A DNA stretch of 64,000 nucleotides from Bacteroidota bacterium. GTDB taxonomy: Bacteria > Bacteroidota > Bacteroidia > Flavobacteriales > Flavobacteriaceae. The DNA lies in the NCBI GenBank assembly GCA_018267095.1, contig JAFDZC010000006.1:62001-126000 (forward strand). Reading direction: 5' to 3'. Shown here piece by piece: positions 54,442 to 64,000 of the stretch; positions within the stretch are counted from its first letter, which is position 1, and each line of letters starts with the position of its first letter. The notes under the pieces are model-generated. The model saw only the letters and a program-made list of their open reading frames with translations. It was not told where the DNA came from and searched no databases. The position numbers and the translations under genes are program-made.

Positions 54442-55551
54442 ATGACTTATACAACCAGACCTCAAGCAATCTTACTTTTGGCCGACGGAACCGTATTTTA
54501 CGGCAAATCCATCGGAATCTCCGGAACCACTTTCGGCGAAGTTTGTTTCAACACCGGAATGACCGGTTATCAAGAAATCTTTACCGATCCGTCTTACTTC
54601 GGACAAATCATGGTGGCAGCCAACGTCCACATCGGGAACTACGGGGTCAACGCCCAAGAAATCGAATCCGATTCCGTCAAAATTTCAGGATTGGTTTGCC
54701 GCAATTTCAGCTTCAATCATTCGCGCCCAGATTCCGAAGGCTCGCTGTATGATTACTTTGAAAAGCAAAATCTTGTAGTCATTTCAGATGTCGACACGCG
54801 CGCTTTGGTCAGTTATATCCGCGATCACGGAGCCATGAATGCGGCTATTTGTACCAACGGAACATCCATTGAAGAACTCAAAAAACAATTAGCGCAAGTT
54901 CCTGACATGAAAGGTTTGGAGCTTGCTTCAAAAGTATCGGTTCAAGAGCCTTATTTCTTCGGAAACCCCGAAGCTTCACACAAAATTTCAGCCCTCGATT
55001 TAGGCATCAAAACCAACATTTTGCGACACTTGGCCAGCCGTGATTGCTACATTAAGGTTTTTCCATACAACACGCCCTTTTCTGAATTGGCGGCTTTCAA
55101 TCCCGATGGTTATTTTCTCTCAAATGGCCCCGGCGACCCCGAGCCACTCACCGAAGTCATTGCTACCGCCCGGCAAATGATTGCTTCCAACAAACCGGTT
55201 TTTGGCATTTGTCTCGGACATCAAATCTTAGGTTTGGCCAACGGAGTTTCTACTTATAAAATGTTCAACGGACACCGCGGCATCAACCATCCGGTGATGA
55301 ATTTGCAAACGGGCAAAGGCGAAATCACTTCGCAAAATCACGGTTTTGCCATCAACAAATCTGAACTTGAAGCGCATCCTGATTTAGAAATCACGCATTA
55401 TCACCTGAACGACCAAACGGTGGCCGGCATGCGCATGAAATCAAAGCCTGTTTTTTCAGTGCAATATCACCCAGAGGCCAGTCCTGGGCCGCATGATTCG
55501 GCCTATTTGTTCGATGATTTTGTGGCTATGTTGCCCAGTGTAGTTCACTAA
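54442..55551 (+). CDS. carA: Carbamoyl-phosphate synthase small (glutaminase) subunit
   Basis: Releases ammonia from glutamine for carbamoyl phosphate, used in pyrimidine and arginine synthesis; 369 aa. The N-terminal domain begins QAILLLADGTVFYGKSIG and has FNTGMTGYQEIFTDPSYFGQ. The class I amidotransferase domain has FLSNGPGDPEPL, the nucleophile elbow FGICLGHQILGLANG with its cysteine, and the His/Glu pair in YHPEASPGPHD. The in-frame TTG at 54421 lies inside the promoter and is rejected. No carB is adjacent. Confidence 0.96.
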   Translation: MTYTTRPQAILLLADGTVFYGKSIGISGTTFGEVCFNTGMTGYQEIFTDPSYFGQIMVAANVHIGNYGVNAQEIESDSVKISGLVCRNFSFNHSRPDSEGSLYDYFEKQNLVVISDVDTRALVSYIRDHGAMNAAICTNGTSIEELKKQLAQVPDMKGLELASKVSVQEPYFFGNPEASHKISALDLGIKTNILRHLASRDCYIKVFPYNTPFSELAAFNPDGYFLSNGPGDPEPLTEVIATARQMIASNKPVFGICLGHQILGLANGVSTYKMFNGHRGINHPVMNLQTGKGEITSQNHGFAINKSELEAHPDLEITHYHLNDQTVAGMRMKSKPVFSVQYHPEASPGPHDSAYLFDDFVAMLPSVVH

Positions 55552-55606
55552 ATCGTTATCGTTGATAAGATTCAAAAAAAATATCTTTATAAAATTTCAG
55601 ATGCGA

Positions 55607-55614
55607 TATATTTG
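55607..55614 (+). promoter_or_regulatory. Putative -7 box of eno
   Basis: TATATTTG is a full match to TAnnTTTG about 50 bp before the eno ATG. The -33 region has only CTTTA at the expected distance, so it is weaker by sequence than the carA promoter. Confidence 0.55.
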
Positions 55615-55657
55615 TAAAAGAACAACACTAAAATTGATTATTTAAAATTTAAAATAG

Positions 55658-56950
<1,293 letters not shown>

Positions 56951-56974
56951 ACCAATATATACATCGAAATAATT

Positions 56975-57006
56975 AAAACCTTTGAGCACAAACTCAAAGG
57001 TTTTTT
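56975..57006 (+). terminator. Terminator of eno
   Basis: AAAACCTTTGAG (56975-56986) pairs perfectly with CTCAAAGGTTTT (56993-57004) around a 6-nt loop, ending in a T tract. Confidence 0.92.
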
Positions 57007-57086
57007 ATTTTCTCACCCAAATAACTCATTTACTCGTCAAAATTGAGCTGATGTTCATCGGTAAGCAATCCGATGAATGATTCCGT

Positions 57087-57094
57087 TACATTTG
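57087..57094 (+). promoter_or_regulatory. Putative -7 box of the kinase-regulator operon
   Basis: TACATTTG matches TAnnTTTG. It lies downstream of the ATG at 57073, so that ATG cannot be the start from this promoter. Initiation near 57101 leaves a short leader. No clear -33 TTG. Confidence 0.5.
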
Positions 57095-57114
57095 CTTTAT
57101 CAATTGTGATGGAC

Positions 57115-59115
57115 ATGAAAAAAGAAATGCTTATTTGCAGTATTGTTCTATGTTGGCTGAGTCATCTGGCCGCTGCGCAATCGCTCGACAGTTTGCAGTT
57201 GGCCTTGAAAAAAGCGAACAATGATATTGACCGAGCCAAAACGCTCAACGCACTGTCGGACCAATACAAATACACCCAACCTAAACGTACGGCAGATTAT
57301 GCGCTCAACGCACTTCAAATAGCCGAGCGTATTCAATACAAAAAAGCCCAAGGCGATGCTTATTTAAATTTAGGAAATGCCGCCATCATTTCAGGAGATT
57401 ATCCCAAAGCGATGGAATATTTCTTAAAGGCTCGAAATATTTTTGAAACCGAAATTTCTACACAGTCTGACGAACAACTTGCTTGCAAAGCTAGTTTGGC
57501 CAAAGCCTACGGAAGCATCGGAATTGTATTGGCCGAGCAAAGCAATTATGCCAAAGCAATTGAATATCATCTCAAAGCCGTCAAGTTATACGAAATTATT
57601 AAGGATGCTAAAAAAGCGGCACAAGTCTACAACAATATTGGGGTGGCTTACAAGTCTCAATCAGCCGATTTTAAAGCGCTCACTTATTTTGTCAAAGCGC
57701 TCAAATTACAAGAAAAATTCCATGATCCAAACCTTGGAATTACCCAAACCAACATCGCCAATTGCTACCTCAAGCAAAAGAATTACCCACAGGCTTTGAC
57801 GTATTACAACCAAGCCAAAGCCAGTATTGACCAACATCCCGATGCGCGTGCTTTGGGCGAATGGCTCAACAATATGGGATTGTATCATCAGCAAATGGGC
57901 GCTTCTGAAAAGGCAATTGCTAGCTGGAATCAATCCATCAAAAACAGTCATGCCATTGGCGATCGATTTGCACAGGCCGACACACATTTGTATTTGGGTG
58001 CATTGTATTTGTCGTTGCGTCAATTTCCGCAAGCATTATCCCATGCGCAAACGGCTTTACAATTGGCCAACGAATTGAATGTTTTAGAACAAAAAATGGC
58101 CGCCGAAAAATTGCTCAGCGATATTTACGGACGCCAAAATAATTCTGAAATGGCTTTTGCGCATTTTAAATTGTACAGCGCAGACAAAGACAGTCTGAAC
58201 AACGCCGAAAGTATTCGCAAAGGCCTCGAAGCCGAGATGAATTTTGAATTTGAAAAACGCGAAGTACTACAAAAAGAAGCGCTTCAGAAAAAAGAGCTTC
58301 TCCTGCAAGAAGAGGCCAAAAAAAATCGGTTGGAGTTGATTTTTGGCGGATTGCTTGCGTTGTTGCTGGCCGGAATCGGATTCTTGTACTACAACCGCAT
58401 GCAACTCAAAAAGCATTTGACGCTGCAAAAAGAGCTCGCTGAATACGAACAAAAAGCCTTGCACTTACAAATGAATCCGCATTTCGTGTTTAATTGTTTG
58501 GGGTCGATATCGAGTTTTATTGTCAAAAACGGAACGCATTCAGCCGTGAAGTATTTGGCCAAATTCTCTAAACTCATGCGCCTGACTTTGGAATATTCAA
58601 AGCAATCGTTGATTCCGATCCACAAAGAAATTCAAAGCTTAGAGAATTATCTTGAACTCGAACAACTTCGGTTCAACCACAAATTTGATTTCTCCATCAC
58701 CAAAGACCAAACCATTGAAGACGACTTGGCTTTGCCGCCTTTGCTCTTGCAACCTTTCGTTGAAAATGCCATCATTCACGGCGTAATTCCCAGCAAAGAA
58801 CTCGGGCTGATTCAAATTCATTTTTCGATTGAAAACGACAGTTTGATTTGCACCATTCAAGACAACGGCATTGGCTTTAAAGCATCACGAGCCATCAAAG
58901 AAAACTCGGTTTCGGTGCATCAATCGATGGCGCTGGACATTACCAAAAAGCGCTTGCAGATGATTTCCAGTTCGATGGCGCAAAAAGCCGAAGTGACAAT
59001 TGACGATTTAACTCTAGAAGATACCGGACAAACCGGAACCCGAGTCACCTTGTATTTACCGATTCAATATATTTCAAAACACAACCTGCAACCGGCCATT
59101 GCCTTAAAAGATTAA
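57115..59115 (+). CDS. TPR-containing sensor histidine kinase, LytS type
   Basis: Membrane sensor kinase of 666 aa that should phosphorylate the LytTR regulator encoded 3 bp downstream. Signal peptide (MKKEMLICSIVLCWLSHLAAAQ); periplasmic array of about seven TPRs (about 25-390), e.g. GDAYLNLGNAAIISGDYPKA; a coiled-coil-like stretch (KEALQKKELLLQEEAKK); one transmembrane helix (about 405-428, LIFGGLLALLLAGIGFLYY); then a His_kinase (LytS-type) domain. The phospho-acceptor histidine is in LHLQMNPHFVFNCLGS, the N box is LQPFVENAIIHG and the G box QDNGIGF. The start at 57115 is favoured by the signal peptide; the ATG at 57109 is a close alternative. Confidence 0.9.
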   Translation: MKKEMLICSIVLCWLSHLAAAQSLDSLQLALKKANNDIDRAKTLNALSDQYKYTQPKRTADYALNALQIAERIQYKKAQGDAYLNLGNAAIISGDYPKAMEYFLKARNIFETEISTQSDEQLACKASLAKAYGSIGIVLAEQSNYAKAIEYHLKAVKLYEIIKDAKKAAQVYNNIGVAYKSQSADFKALTYFVKALKLQEKFHDPNLGITQTNIANCYLKQKNYPQALTYYNQAKASIDQHPDARALGEWLNNMGLYHQQMGASEKAIASWNQSIKNSHAIGDRFAQADTHLYLGALYLSLRQFPQALSHAQTALQLANELNVLEQKMAAEKLLSDIYGRQNNSEMAFAHFKLYSADKDSLNNAESIRKGLEAEMNFEFEKREVLQKEALQKKELLLQEEAKKNRLELIFGGLLALLLAGIGFLYYNRMQLKKHLTLQKELAEYEQKALHLQMNPHFVFNCLGSISSFIVKNGTHSAVKYLAKFSKLMRLTLEYSKQSLIPIHKEIQSLENYLELEQLRFNHKFDFSITKDQTIEDDLALPPLLLQPFVENAIIHGVIPSKELGLIQIHFSIENDSLICTIQDNGIGFKASRAIKENSVSVHQSMALDITKKRLQMISSSMAQKAEVTIDDLTLEDTGQTGTRVTLYLPIQYISKHNLQPAIALKD

Positions 59116-59118
59116 ACC

Positions 59119-59880
59119 ATGATTAACGCTATTTTAATTGACGATGACAGCAACCTGAGAGACGGCATGCGCGAGCTACTTTCATTTTACGCGCCCGATA
59201 TAGCCATTGTTGGCGAGGCCGAAGATGTAACCAGTGGCGTGGCTGTGATTGATAAACTCAAACCGCAGGTGGTTTTTCTGGATATTCAACTCAACGACGG
59301 GACTGGTTTTGATGTACTCGAAAAGTTGGCACAAAAAAACGGAAGCACGAATGCGCATATTGTATTCATCACCGCGCACGAAGAATACGCCATCAAAGCA
59401 TTTAGATTTAGTGCGCTTGATTTCCTGCTCAAGCCTGTTGATCCGGACGAACTCGAAACGGTGATTGCCAAAATCAGAACCGTGCTCGAAAAGAACAACA
59501 GTTATGCGCACATTGATTTGTTGCTCGAGAACATTCGCAAGAAAGTGGATAATTTCAAACGCATTGCACTAACAACCTCTGAAGGAATTCATTTGTTTGA
59601 AGTGAGCGACATCATTCGCTGCGAAGGCGAGGATAATTACACCACTTTTTACATCAAAAACAACAAGCCGCTCATCATATCGAGGACGCTCAAAGAATAT
59701 GAAGAGATGCTGTCTGAGTATGGTTTTGAACGCATTCATCAATCGCACTTAATCAATATTGCCTATCTGAAATCTTATGTCAAAAAAGACGGTGGTTATG
59801 TGGTGATGGCCGACAACACGCAGCTTCCGATTTCGCAACGCAAAAAAGAAAGGTTGCAGGAAATCATTAAATCGCTTTAA
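59119..59880 (+). CDS. LytTR-family response regulator
   Basis: DNA-binding response regulator of 253 aa. The receiver domain (1-120) has the acidic pair in IDDD, the phospho-acceptor Asp55 in VVFLDIQL, the switch Thr in FITAHEEYA and the conserved Lys in FLLKPVD. The LytTR domain (about 150-253) has IIRCEGEDNYTTFYI, RTLKEYEEML, RIHQSHLINIAYLKSY and LPISQRKKERL. It is paired with the upstream kinase; the LRR surface protein 21 bp downstream is the likeliest cotranscribed gene, though its target genes cannot be read from sequence. Confidence 0.95.
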   Translation: MINAILIDDDSNLRDGMRELLSFYAPDIAIVGEAEDVTSGVAVIDKLKPQVVFLDIQLNDGTGFDVLEKLAQKNGSTNAHIVFITAHEEYAIKAFRFSALDFLLKPVDPDELETVIAKIRTVLEKNNSYAHIDLLLENIRKKVDNFKRIALTTSEGIHLFEVSDIIRCEGEDNYTTFYIKNNKPLIISRTLKEYEEMLSEYGFERIHQSHLINIAYLKSYVKKDGGYVVMADNTQLPISQRKKERLQEIIKSL

Positions 59881-59901
59881 AATAATCCAAAAATAATCCC
59901 T

Positions 59902-62550
59902 ATGAAAAATATACTTCTATTCTTTTTGTTTTGCACATCTGTTGTGAATGCTCAGATTGTGAATATTCCCGATGCTAATTTTAAAGCACAATTGCTGGGT
60001 TCTAATACCGATAACGAAATTGCATATGCCAACGGTACTTTCTTAAAAATTGATGCCAATAGCGATGGCGAAATACAAGAAACTGAAGCTGCCGCGGTTG
60101 ATTCGCTCAATATATTTTCAGCGCAAATTGCAGACCTGAGCGGTTTAGGAAATTTTGTCAACTTGAAAAAACTCAATTGTGCCGGGAATCAAATTTCTGC
60201 TGTTGATTTGAGCAACTTATCACTGCTCAAGTTTTTGGACATCAGCAACAACCAATTAGCTGCTTTGGATATTTCATCGCTGAGTTCTTTGGTCAAGGTC
60301 AATGCTTCGGCTAATTTAATTACCAATTTTACGGCAGGTTCCAACAACAATTTAAAAAGACTTGATTTGGGCGGAAATGCTTTGTCGACGGTCAATTTGA
60401 ACGGAATGAATCAGCTTATTGAACTTAAAATCAACGCAAACCAGTTGGCTTCGATTGATTTGTCGGCTTTGAATGAACTTCAAGTTTTGTATGTCAACAA
60501 CAATTCGCTCACTTCGCTCAATATTTCAAATATGCCGGGGCTTCTGCTTTTGGATTGCTCGTACAACAACATCGATGCGATTGATTTTTCAGGATTGAAC
60601 GCTTTGCAATATTTAGCCTACAGCGCAAACAACCTTCAAACGTTGGATGTTTCGAGCCTGACAGGTTTGCAAACGCTCATTTGTAGCGCTAACCAACTTA
60701 CTTCGATTGATTTATCAGCGTTATCCGGGCTTTTGTATTTTGAAGGTTCGTTTAATAATTTTTCAGCTCTTGACTTGAGTGCGAATTTAGGTTTGGGTAA
60801 CATTATTTGCGACCACAATCAACTCAGCAGCATAGATGTGTCGATGTTGCCCAATTTGACGCGCTTGAATGTCGATCACAATCAACTCACACAAATAAAT
60901 CTCGCTCAAAACACGGTGCTATTTGACTTGGTTTGTTCTTTTAACCAACTAACAACCCTCAACGTCAATGCAAACACGAATTTATTTTATATCGATGCTT
61001 CCGATAATGATTTGTTGACAACGATTTTTATGAATAACGGAACTTTCAATCAAGGTAATCCTCCGGGTTATTTGGGCGTTACCAATTGTACCAATCTCGA
61101 ATACGTCTGTGTTCAAGAAGAAGGCATTGGTTTTGTCAAAAATCAGATTGAGTTTACCTCGGGCGCCACCGATGTTGTTGTTAATTCGTATTGTTCTTTT
61201 TCACCTTCAGGCGATTACAATCTCATCAAAGGAAAAATCACCTATGATGCGGATGCTAATGGTTGTGATGCCTCTGATTTAATCTTCCCGAATTTACGTG
61301 TCAACATTACCGACGGAGCAAACTCAGGTGCTAACTTTATCGATGCGCAAGGAAATTATTCTTTTGCAACTCAAGAAGGCTCTTTCACGATTGCTCCGAG
61401 TATTGAGCATCCTCAGTGGTTTACCTTTTCACCAAATCAAGCAGTCATCAACTTTGCGGACCATAACAACAACCAACAAATCGCAGATTTTTGTTTGTCG
61501 GCCTTAGGCGTTCATCCGGATATTTCAGTGGTTTTGGCGCCTGCGACTTATGCGGTTCCGGGCGATACGGCAAGTTATCAAATCGTTTATACCAACAACG
61601 GTAACCAAACGCTTTCGGGCTCGGTTGATTTTAATTTCAATGATGCGGTGTTGGATTTACTTTTCTCTTCTGAAGCTCCGGCCGTGGTTCAAACCGGCAC
61701 TTTGACTTGGAATTACAGCAATTTGCAACCTTTTGAAAGCAGAAGAATAGATTTGGCTTTCAGTTTGAATGCTACTTCTGAAACGCCGGCCGTCAATATT
61801 GGCGATGTGTTGAGTTTTTCTTCAACAATTCTTCCTGTATCGGGAGATGAAGTGCCGCAAGACAACAGTTTTTCGTTCAATCAAACGGTGGTTGATGCTC
61901 AACTGCTCAACAACATTGTTTGTCTTGAAGGTACGATTCTCGACCCAAGCTATATTGGGGAATATCTTCATTATATGATCAACTTTGAAAATATCGGAAC
62001 ATTGGCAGCTCAAAATGCAGTTATTCGATTTGATGTTGATACTACTGTTTTTGACATCAGTTCGCTGCAGTTACTTGACGCATCCAATACAGTAACCACC
62101 AGAGTTAACGGAAATATTGTTGAATTTATCTTTCAAAACATCAACCTTGAAATCGGAGGGCATGGTCATATTTTGCTCAAAATGAGAACCCTGGATAATC
62201 TCCCGCAATCGACAGTTGTAGCCAACCGAGCCAATATTTTTTACGACCTCAATGCGCCGGTCGATACCGGAACAGTGAACACAGTATTTCAGACTTTATC
62301 GAATACCGGTTTTGATTGGGATGATTCGGTGGCTATTTCGCCAAACCCGGCCACTGACTTTATTTCTGTAAGAGCAAATAGTCTTATTAAATCAATCGAA
62401 GTTTATGATGCGCAAGGTAGAATCGTTCTGAAACAATTTACGGAGGGTCAAGAATCAAAATACGATGTGAGTTATTTAACCGCCGGAATTTATATGGCAA
62501 AAATTACTACGCAATCTGGAATTTCAGTTCAAAAACTCATCAAAAATTAG
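59902..62550 (+). CDS. Secreted leucine-rich-repeat protein with T9SS type A sorting domain (882 aa)
   Basis: Surface protein, probably binding proteins or glycans. Signal peptide (MKNILLFFLFCTSVVNAQ); an N-terminal segment with IPDANFKAQLL and the Asp-rich DANSDGEIQ; about 15 leucine-rich repeats (about 60-380) of the bacterial LxxLDISNNQLxxLDISxL type; a Cys-rich cap (NCTNLEYVCVQEE); a carboxypeptidase-regulatory-like beta-sandwich (about 440-530, IKGKITYDADANGCDASD); conserved-repeat beta-sandwich domains (about 540-800) with YTNNGNQTLSGSVDFNF and VANRANIFYDLNAPVDT; then a type A sorting domain (ISPNPATDFISVRANS ... GIYMAKITTQSGISVQKLIK). It follows the LytTR regulator by 21 bp and probably belongs to the same transcript. 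Confidence 0.9.
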   Translation: MKNILLFFLFCTSVVNAQIVNIPDANFKAQLLGSNTDNEIAYANGTFLKIDANSDGEIQETEAAAVDSLNIFSAQIADLSGLGNFVNLKKLNCAGNQISAVDLSNLSLLKFLDISNNQLAALDISSLSSLVKVNASANLITNFTAGSNNNLKRLDLGGNALSTVNLNGMNQLIELKINANQLASIDLSALNELQVLYVNNNSLTSLNISNMPGLLLLDCSYNNIDAIDFSGLNALQYLAYSANNLQTLDVSSLTGLQTLICSANQLTSIDLSALSGLLYFEGSFNNFSALDLSANLGLGNIICDHNQLSSIDVSMLPNLTRLNVDHNQLTQINLAQNTVLFDLVCSFNQLTTLNVNANTNLFYIDASDNDLLTTIFMNNGTFNQGNPPGYLGVTNCTNLEYVCVQEEGIGFVKNQIEFTSGATDVVVNSYCSFSPSGDYNLIKGKITYDADANGCDASDLIFPNLRVNITDGANSGANFIDAQGNYSFATQEGSFTIAPSIEHPQWFTFSPNQAVINFADHNNNQQIADFCLSALGVHPDISVVLAPATYAVPGDTASYQIVYTNNGNQTLSGSVDFNFNDAVLDLLFSSEAPAVVQTGTLTWNYSNLQPFESRRIDLAFSLNATSETPAVNIGDVLSFSSTILPVSGDEVPQDNSFSFNQTVVDAQLLNNIVCLEGTILDPSYIGEYLHYMINFENIGTLAAQNAVIRFDVDTTVFDISSLQLLDASNTVTTRVNGNIVEFIFQNINLEIGGHGHILLKMRTLDNLPQSTVVANRANIFYDLNAPVDTGTVNTVFQTLSNTGFDWDDSVAISPNPATDFISVRANSLIKSIEVYDAQGRIVLKQFTEGQESKYDVSYLTAGIYMAKITTQSGISVQKLIKN

Positions 62551-62574
62551 TTTGTTAAAAATTGCCCATGAAGA

Positions 62575-62605
62575 GCGCACGGCCCAAAGCTGTGCGTTTT
62601 TTTTA
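62575..62605 (+). terminator. Terminator after the LRR protein gene
   Basis: CGCACGGC (62576-62583) pairs with GCTGTGCG (62589-62596), with one G-T pair and a short loop, followed by a T tract to 62604. Confidence 0.88.
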
Positions 62606-62698
62606 TTTTATAATCCAAGCTATATTTAATTTGCAATTTTTATAATATTATTAACGAAATCGTTGTCAAATTCTTTTTCTAATTCATTTTGAATTCGC

Positions 62699-62706
62699 TA
62701 GTTTTG
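62699..62706 (+). promoter_or_regulatory. Putative -7 box of gltA
   Basis: TAGTTTTG matches TAnnTTTG, 36 bp before the ATG. No TTG at the usual -33 distance, which may indicate activator dependence or a wrong call. Confidence 0.5.
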
Positions 62707-62742
62707 TTAAATTATTATTCCAATAAAATTTCCATCAATATT

Positions 62743-64000
62743 ATGTCAAAAATTGCTACACTCGAGTTAGACGGCAAAAAGTATGAGTTTCCGGTTATTG
62801 TCGGAAGCGAGAACGAAGTCGGTATCGATATCAACAAATTGCGCGATTTATCTGGAGCCATCACGATGGATCCGGGTTATAAAAATTCAGGTTCATGTAC
62901 CAGCGAAATCACTTTCCTCGACGGTGAAGAAGGTATTTTGCGTTACCGCGGATATGCCATTGAAGATTTGGCGGACAAAGCTAATTTCTTAGAAGTGGCT
63001 TATCTGATCATCTTCGGTGAATTGCCTACGCAACAGCAATTGACTCAATTCGAAAATGACATTCGCAAATATACTTTGGTCAACGAAGAGATGAAAAATA
63101 TCATCGACGGTTTCCCGAAAACCGCGCATCCCATGGGTGTTCTTTCATCGTTAACCAGTGCGCTGACAGCTTTTAACCCGAAAGTGGTCAATGTTGATAA
63201 CGAAAAAGAAATGTACGAAGCGGTGTGTAAAACCATGGGTAAATTCTTGGTAATTGCCACTTGGACTTATCGCAAAATGATGGGTTATCCGCTCAACTAT
63301 TACGACAATACCAAAGGGTATGTAGAGAACTTCATGCATTTGATGTTTGCTTTGCCGACCGGACCTTACAGTGCGAATCCAGTCGTAATTGACGCTTTGG
63401 ATAAACTATTCATCTTGCACGCCGATCACGAACAAAACTGTTCAACATCAACCGTCAGAATCGTAGGTTCATCGCATGCCGGATTGTTTGCTTCTATTTC
63501 AGCGGGTGTTTCTGCTTTGTGGGGACCATTGCACGGCGGCGCCAATCAAGCTGTTTTAGAAATGCTCGAAGAAATCCACAAAAACGGAGGCGATTGCGAC
63601 AAATACATGGCCAAAGCCAAAGATAAAGACGATCCGTTTAGACTCATGGGCTTCGGTCACCGCGTATACAAAAACTTCGACCCGCGTGCGCGCATCATCA
63701 AAAAAGCAGCCGATGAAGTATTGCAAACTTTGGGTGTAAACGATCCAATCTTGGATATAGCTAAAAAGCTGGAGGAAGCTGCTTTGGTAGACGATTACTT
63801 TGTTTCAAGAAAACTTTATCCAAACGTAGATTTCTATTCGGGGATTATCTACCGCGCTTTGGGTATTCCGACCGATATGTTTACGGTGATGTTTGCCATC
63901 GGACGTCTTCCGGGTTGGATTGCACAATGGAAAGAAATGCGCATCAACAAGGAGCCAATTGGCCGTCCGCGTCAGATTTATACCGGGCATCCGTTGCGCG
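62743..64000 (+). CDS. gltA: Citrate synthase (3' end cut by the window)
   Basis: First enzyme of the TCA cycle, condensing oxaloacetate and acetyl-CoA. The visible 419 codons cover nearly the whole type II enzyme (usually about 428 aa). It begins MSKIATLELDGKKYEFPVIV; catalytic landmarks are ADHEQNCSTSTVRIVGSSHA, the His in GPLHGGANQAVLEML, GFGHRVYKNFDPRA, and the Asp region VDFYSGIIYRALGIPTDMFT. The frame is still open at the last base (IGRPRQIYTGHPLR). Confidence 0.97.
   Translation, partial: MSKIATLELDGKKYEFPVIVGSENEVGIDINKLRDLSGAITMDPGYKNSGSCTSEITFLDGEEGILRYRGYAIEDLADKANFLEVAYLIIFGELPTQQQLTQFENDIRKYTLVNEEMKNIIDGFPKTAHPMGVLSSLTSALTAFNPKVVNVDNEKEMYEAVCKTMGKFLVIATWTYRKMMGYPLNYYDNTKGYVENFMHLMFALPTGPYSANPVVIDALDKLFILHADHEQNCSTSTVRIVGSSHAGLFASISAGVSALWGPLHGGANQAVLEMLEEIHKNGGDCDKYMAKAKDKDDPFRLMGFGHRVYKNFDPRARIIKKAADEVLQTLGVNDPILDIAKKLEEAALVDDYFVSRKLYPNVDFYSGIIYRALGIPTDMFTVMFAIGRLPGWIAQWKEMRINKEPIGRPRQIYTGHPLR

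Noticed and set aside
57073-57114. Earlier start for the histidine kinase
   Set aside because: The -7 box TACATTTG (57087-57094) would be inside the coding region; the ATG at 57115 gives a normal signal peptide.

Overview
The window looks like a chromosomal segment of a flavobacterium (Bacteroidota; Flavobacterium or a close relative). Four things point there. Large secreted proteins end in type IX secretion (T9SS) sorting domains. There is a SusC/SusD pair. Promoters follow the phylum pattern TTTG-N19-TAnnTTTG. Shine-Dalgarno sequences are almost absent, and the ribosomal proteins have flavobacterial forms. No tRNA, rRNA, IS element, prophage or CRISPR array was seen.

Bases 1-22706: the end of a S46 dipeptidyl-peptidase is followed on the minus strand by three giant secreted proteins in tandem (2541, 2524 and 2267 aa), each with its own terminator. 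All three share a C-terminal block of about 480 residues ending in a T9SS signal. The second and third also share a longer C-terminal half of about 3.4 kb and are built partly from a 215-residue module that repeats every 645 bp. The first carries a long parallel beta-helix instead. They look like a locally duplicating and recombining family of surface adhesins or matrix proteins.

Bases 22707-36900: housekeeping and envelope genes. These are a secreted TPR protein with Mpl (peptidoglycan recycling), RadC, a HAD nucleotidase with a secreted unknown protein, RarA, a rhomboid protease and an RlmB-type rRNA methyltransferase. A SusC/SusD outer-membrane uptake pair and an Omp85-like protein follow on the minus strand. 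Two convergent pairs overlap by a shared TTAA at their stop codons.

Bases 36908-54186: one continuous str-S10-spc-alpha cluster of 32 genes: rpsL, rpsG, fusA, rpsJ through secY, infA, rpmJ, rpsM, rpsK, rpsD, rpoA and rplQ. tuf is absent. A strong promoter precedes rpsL and a strong terminator follows rplQ. Most genes are 0-30 bp apart, but three gaps of 90-107 bp hold RNA hairpins. These gaps lie before rplC-rplD (L3/L4), rpsH (S8) and rpsD (S4), the proteins that autoregulate the same operons in E. coli by unrelated leaders. I rate this the best candidate for undescribed regulation in the window.

Bases 54187-64000: a structured inverted-repeat element of 88 nt, carA, eno, an operon of TPR-LytS-type histidine kinase, LytTR response regulator and a leucine-rich-repeat T9SS surface protein, and finally gltA, cut a few codons before its end.
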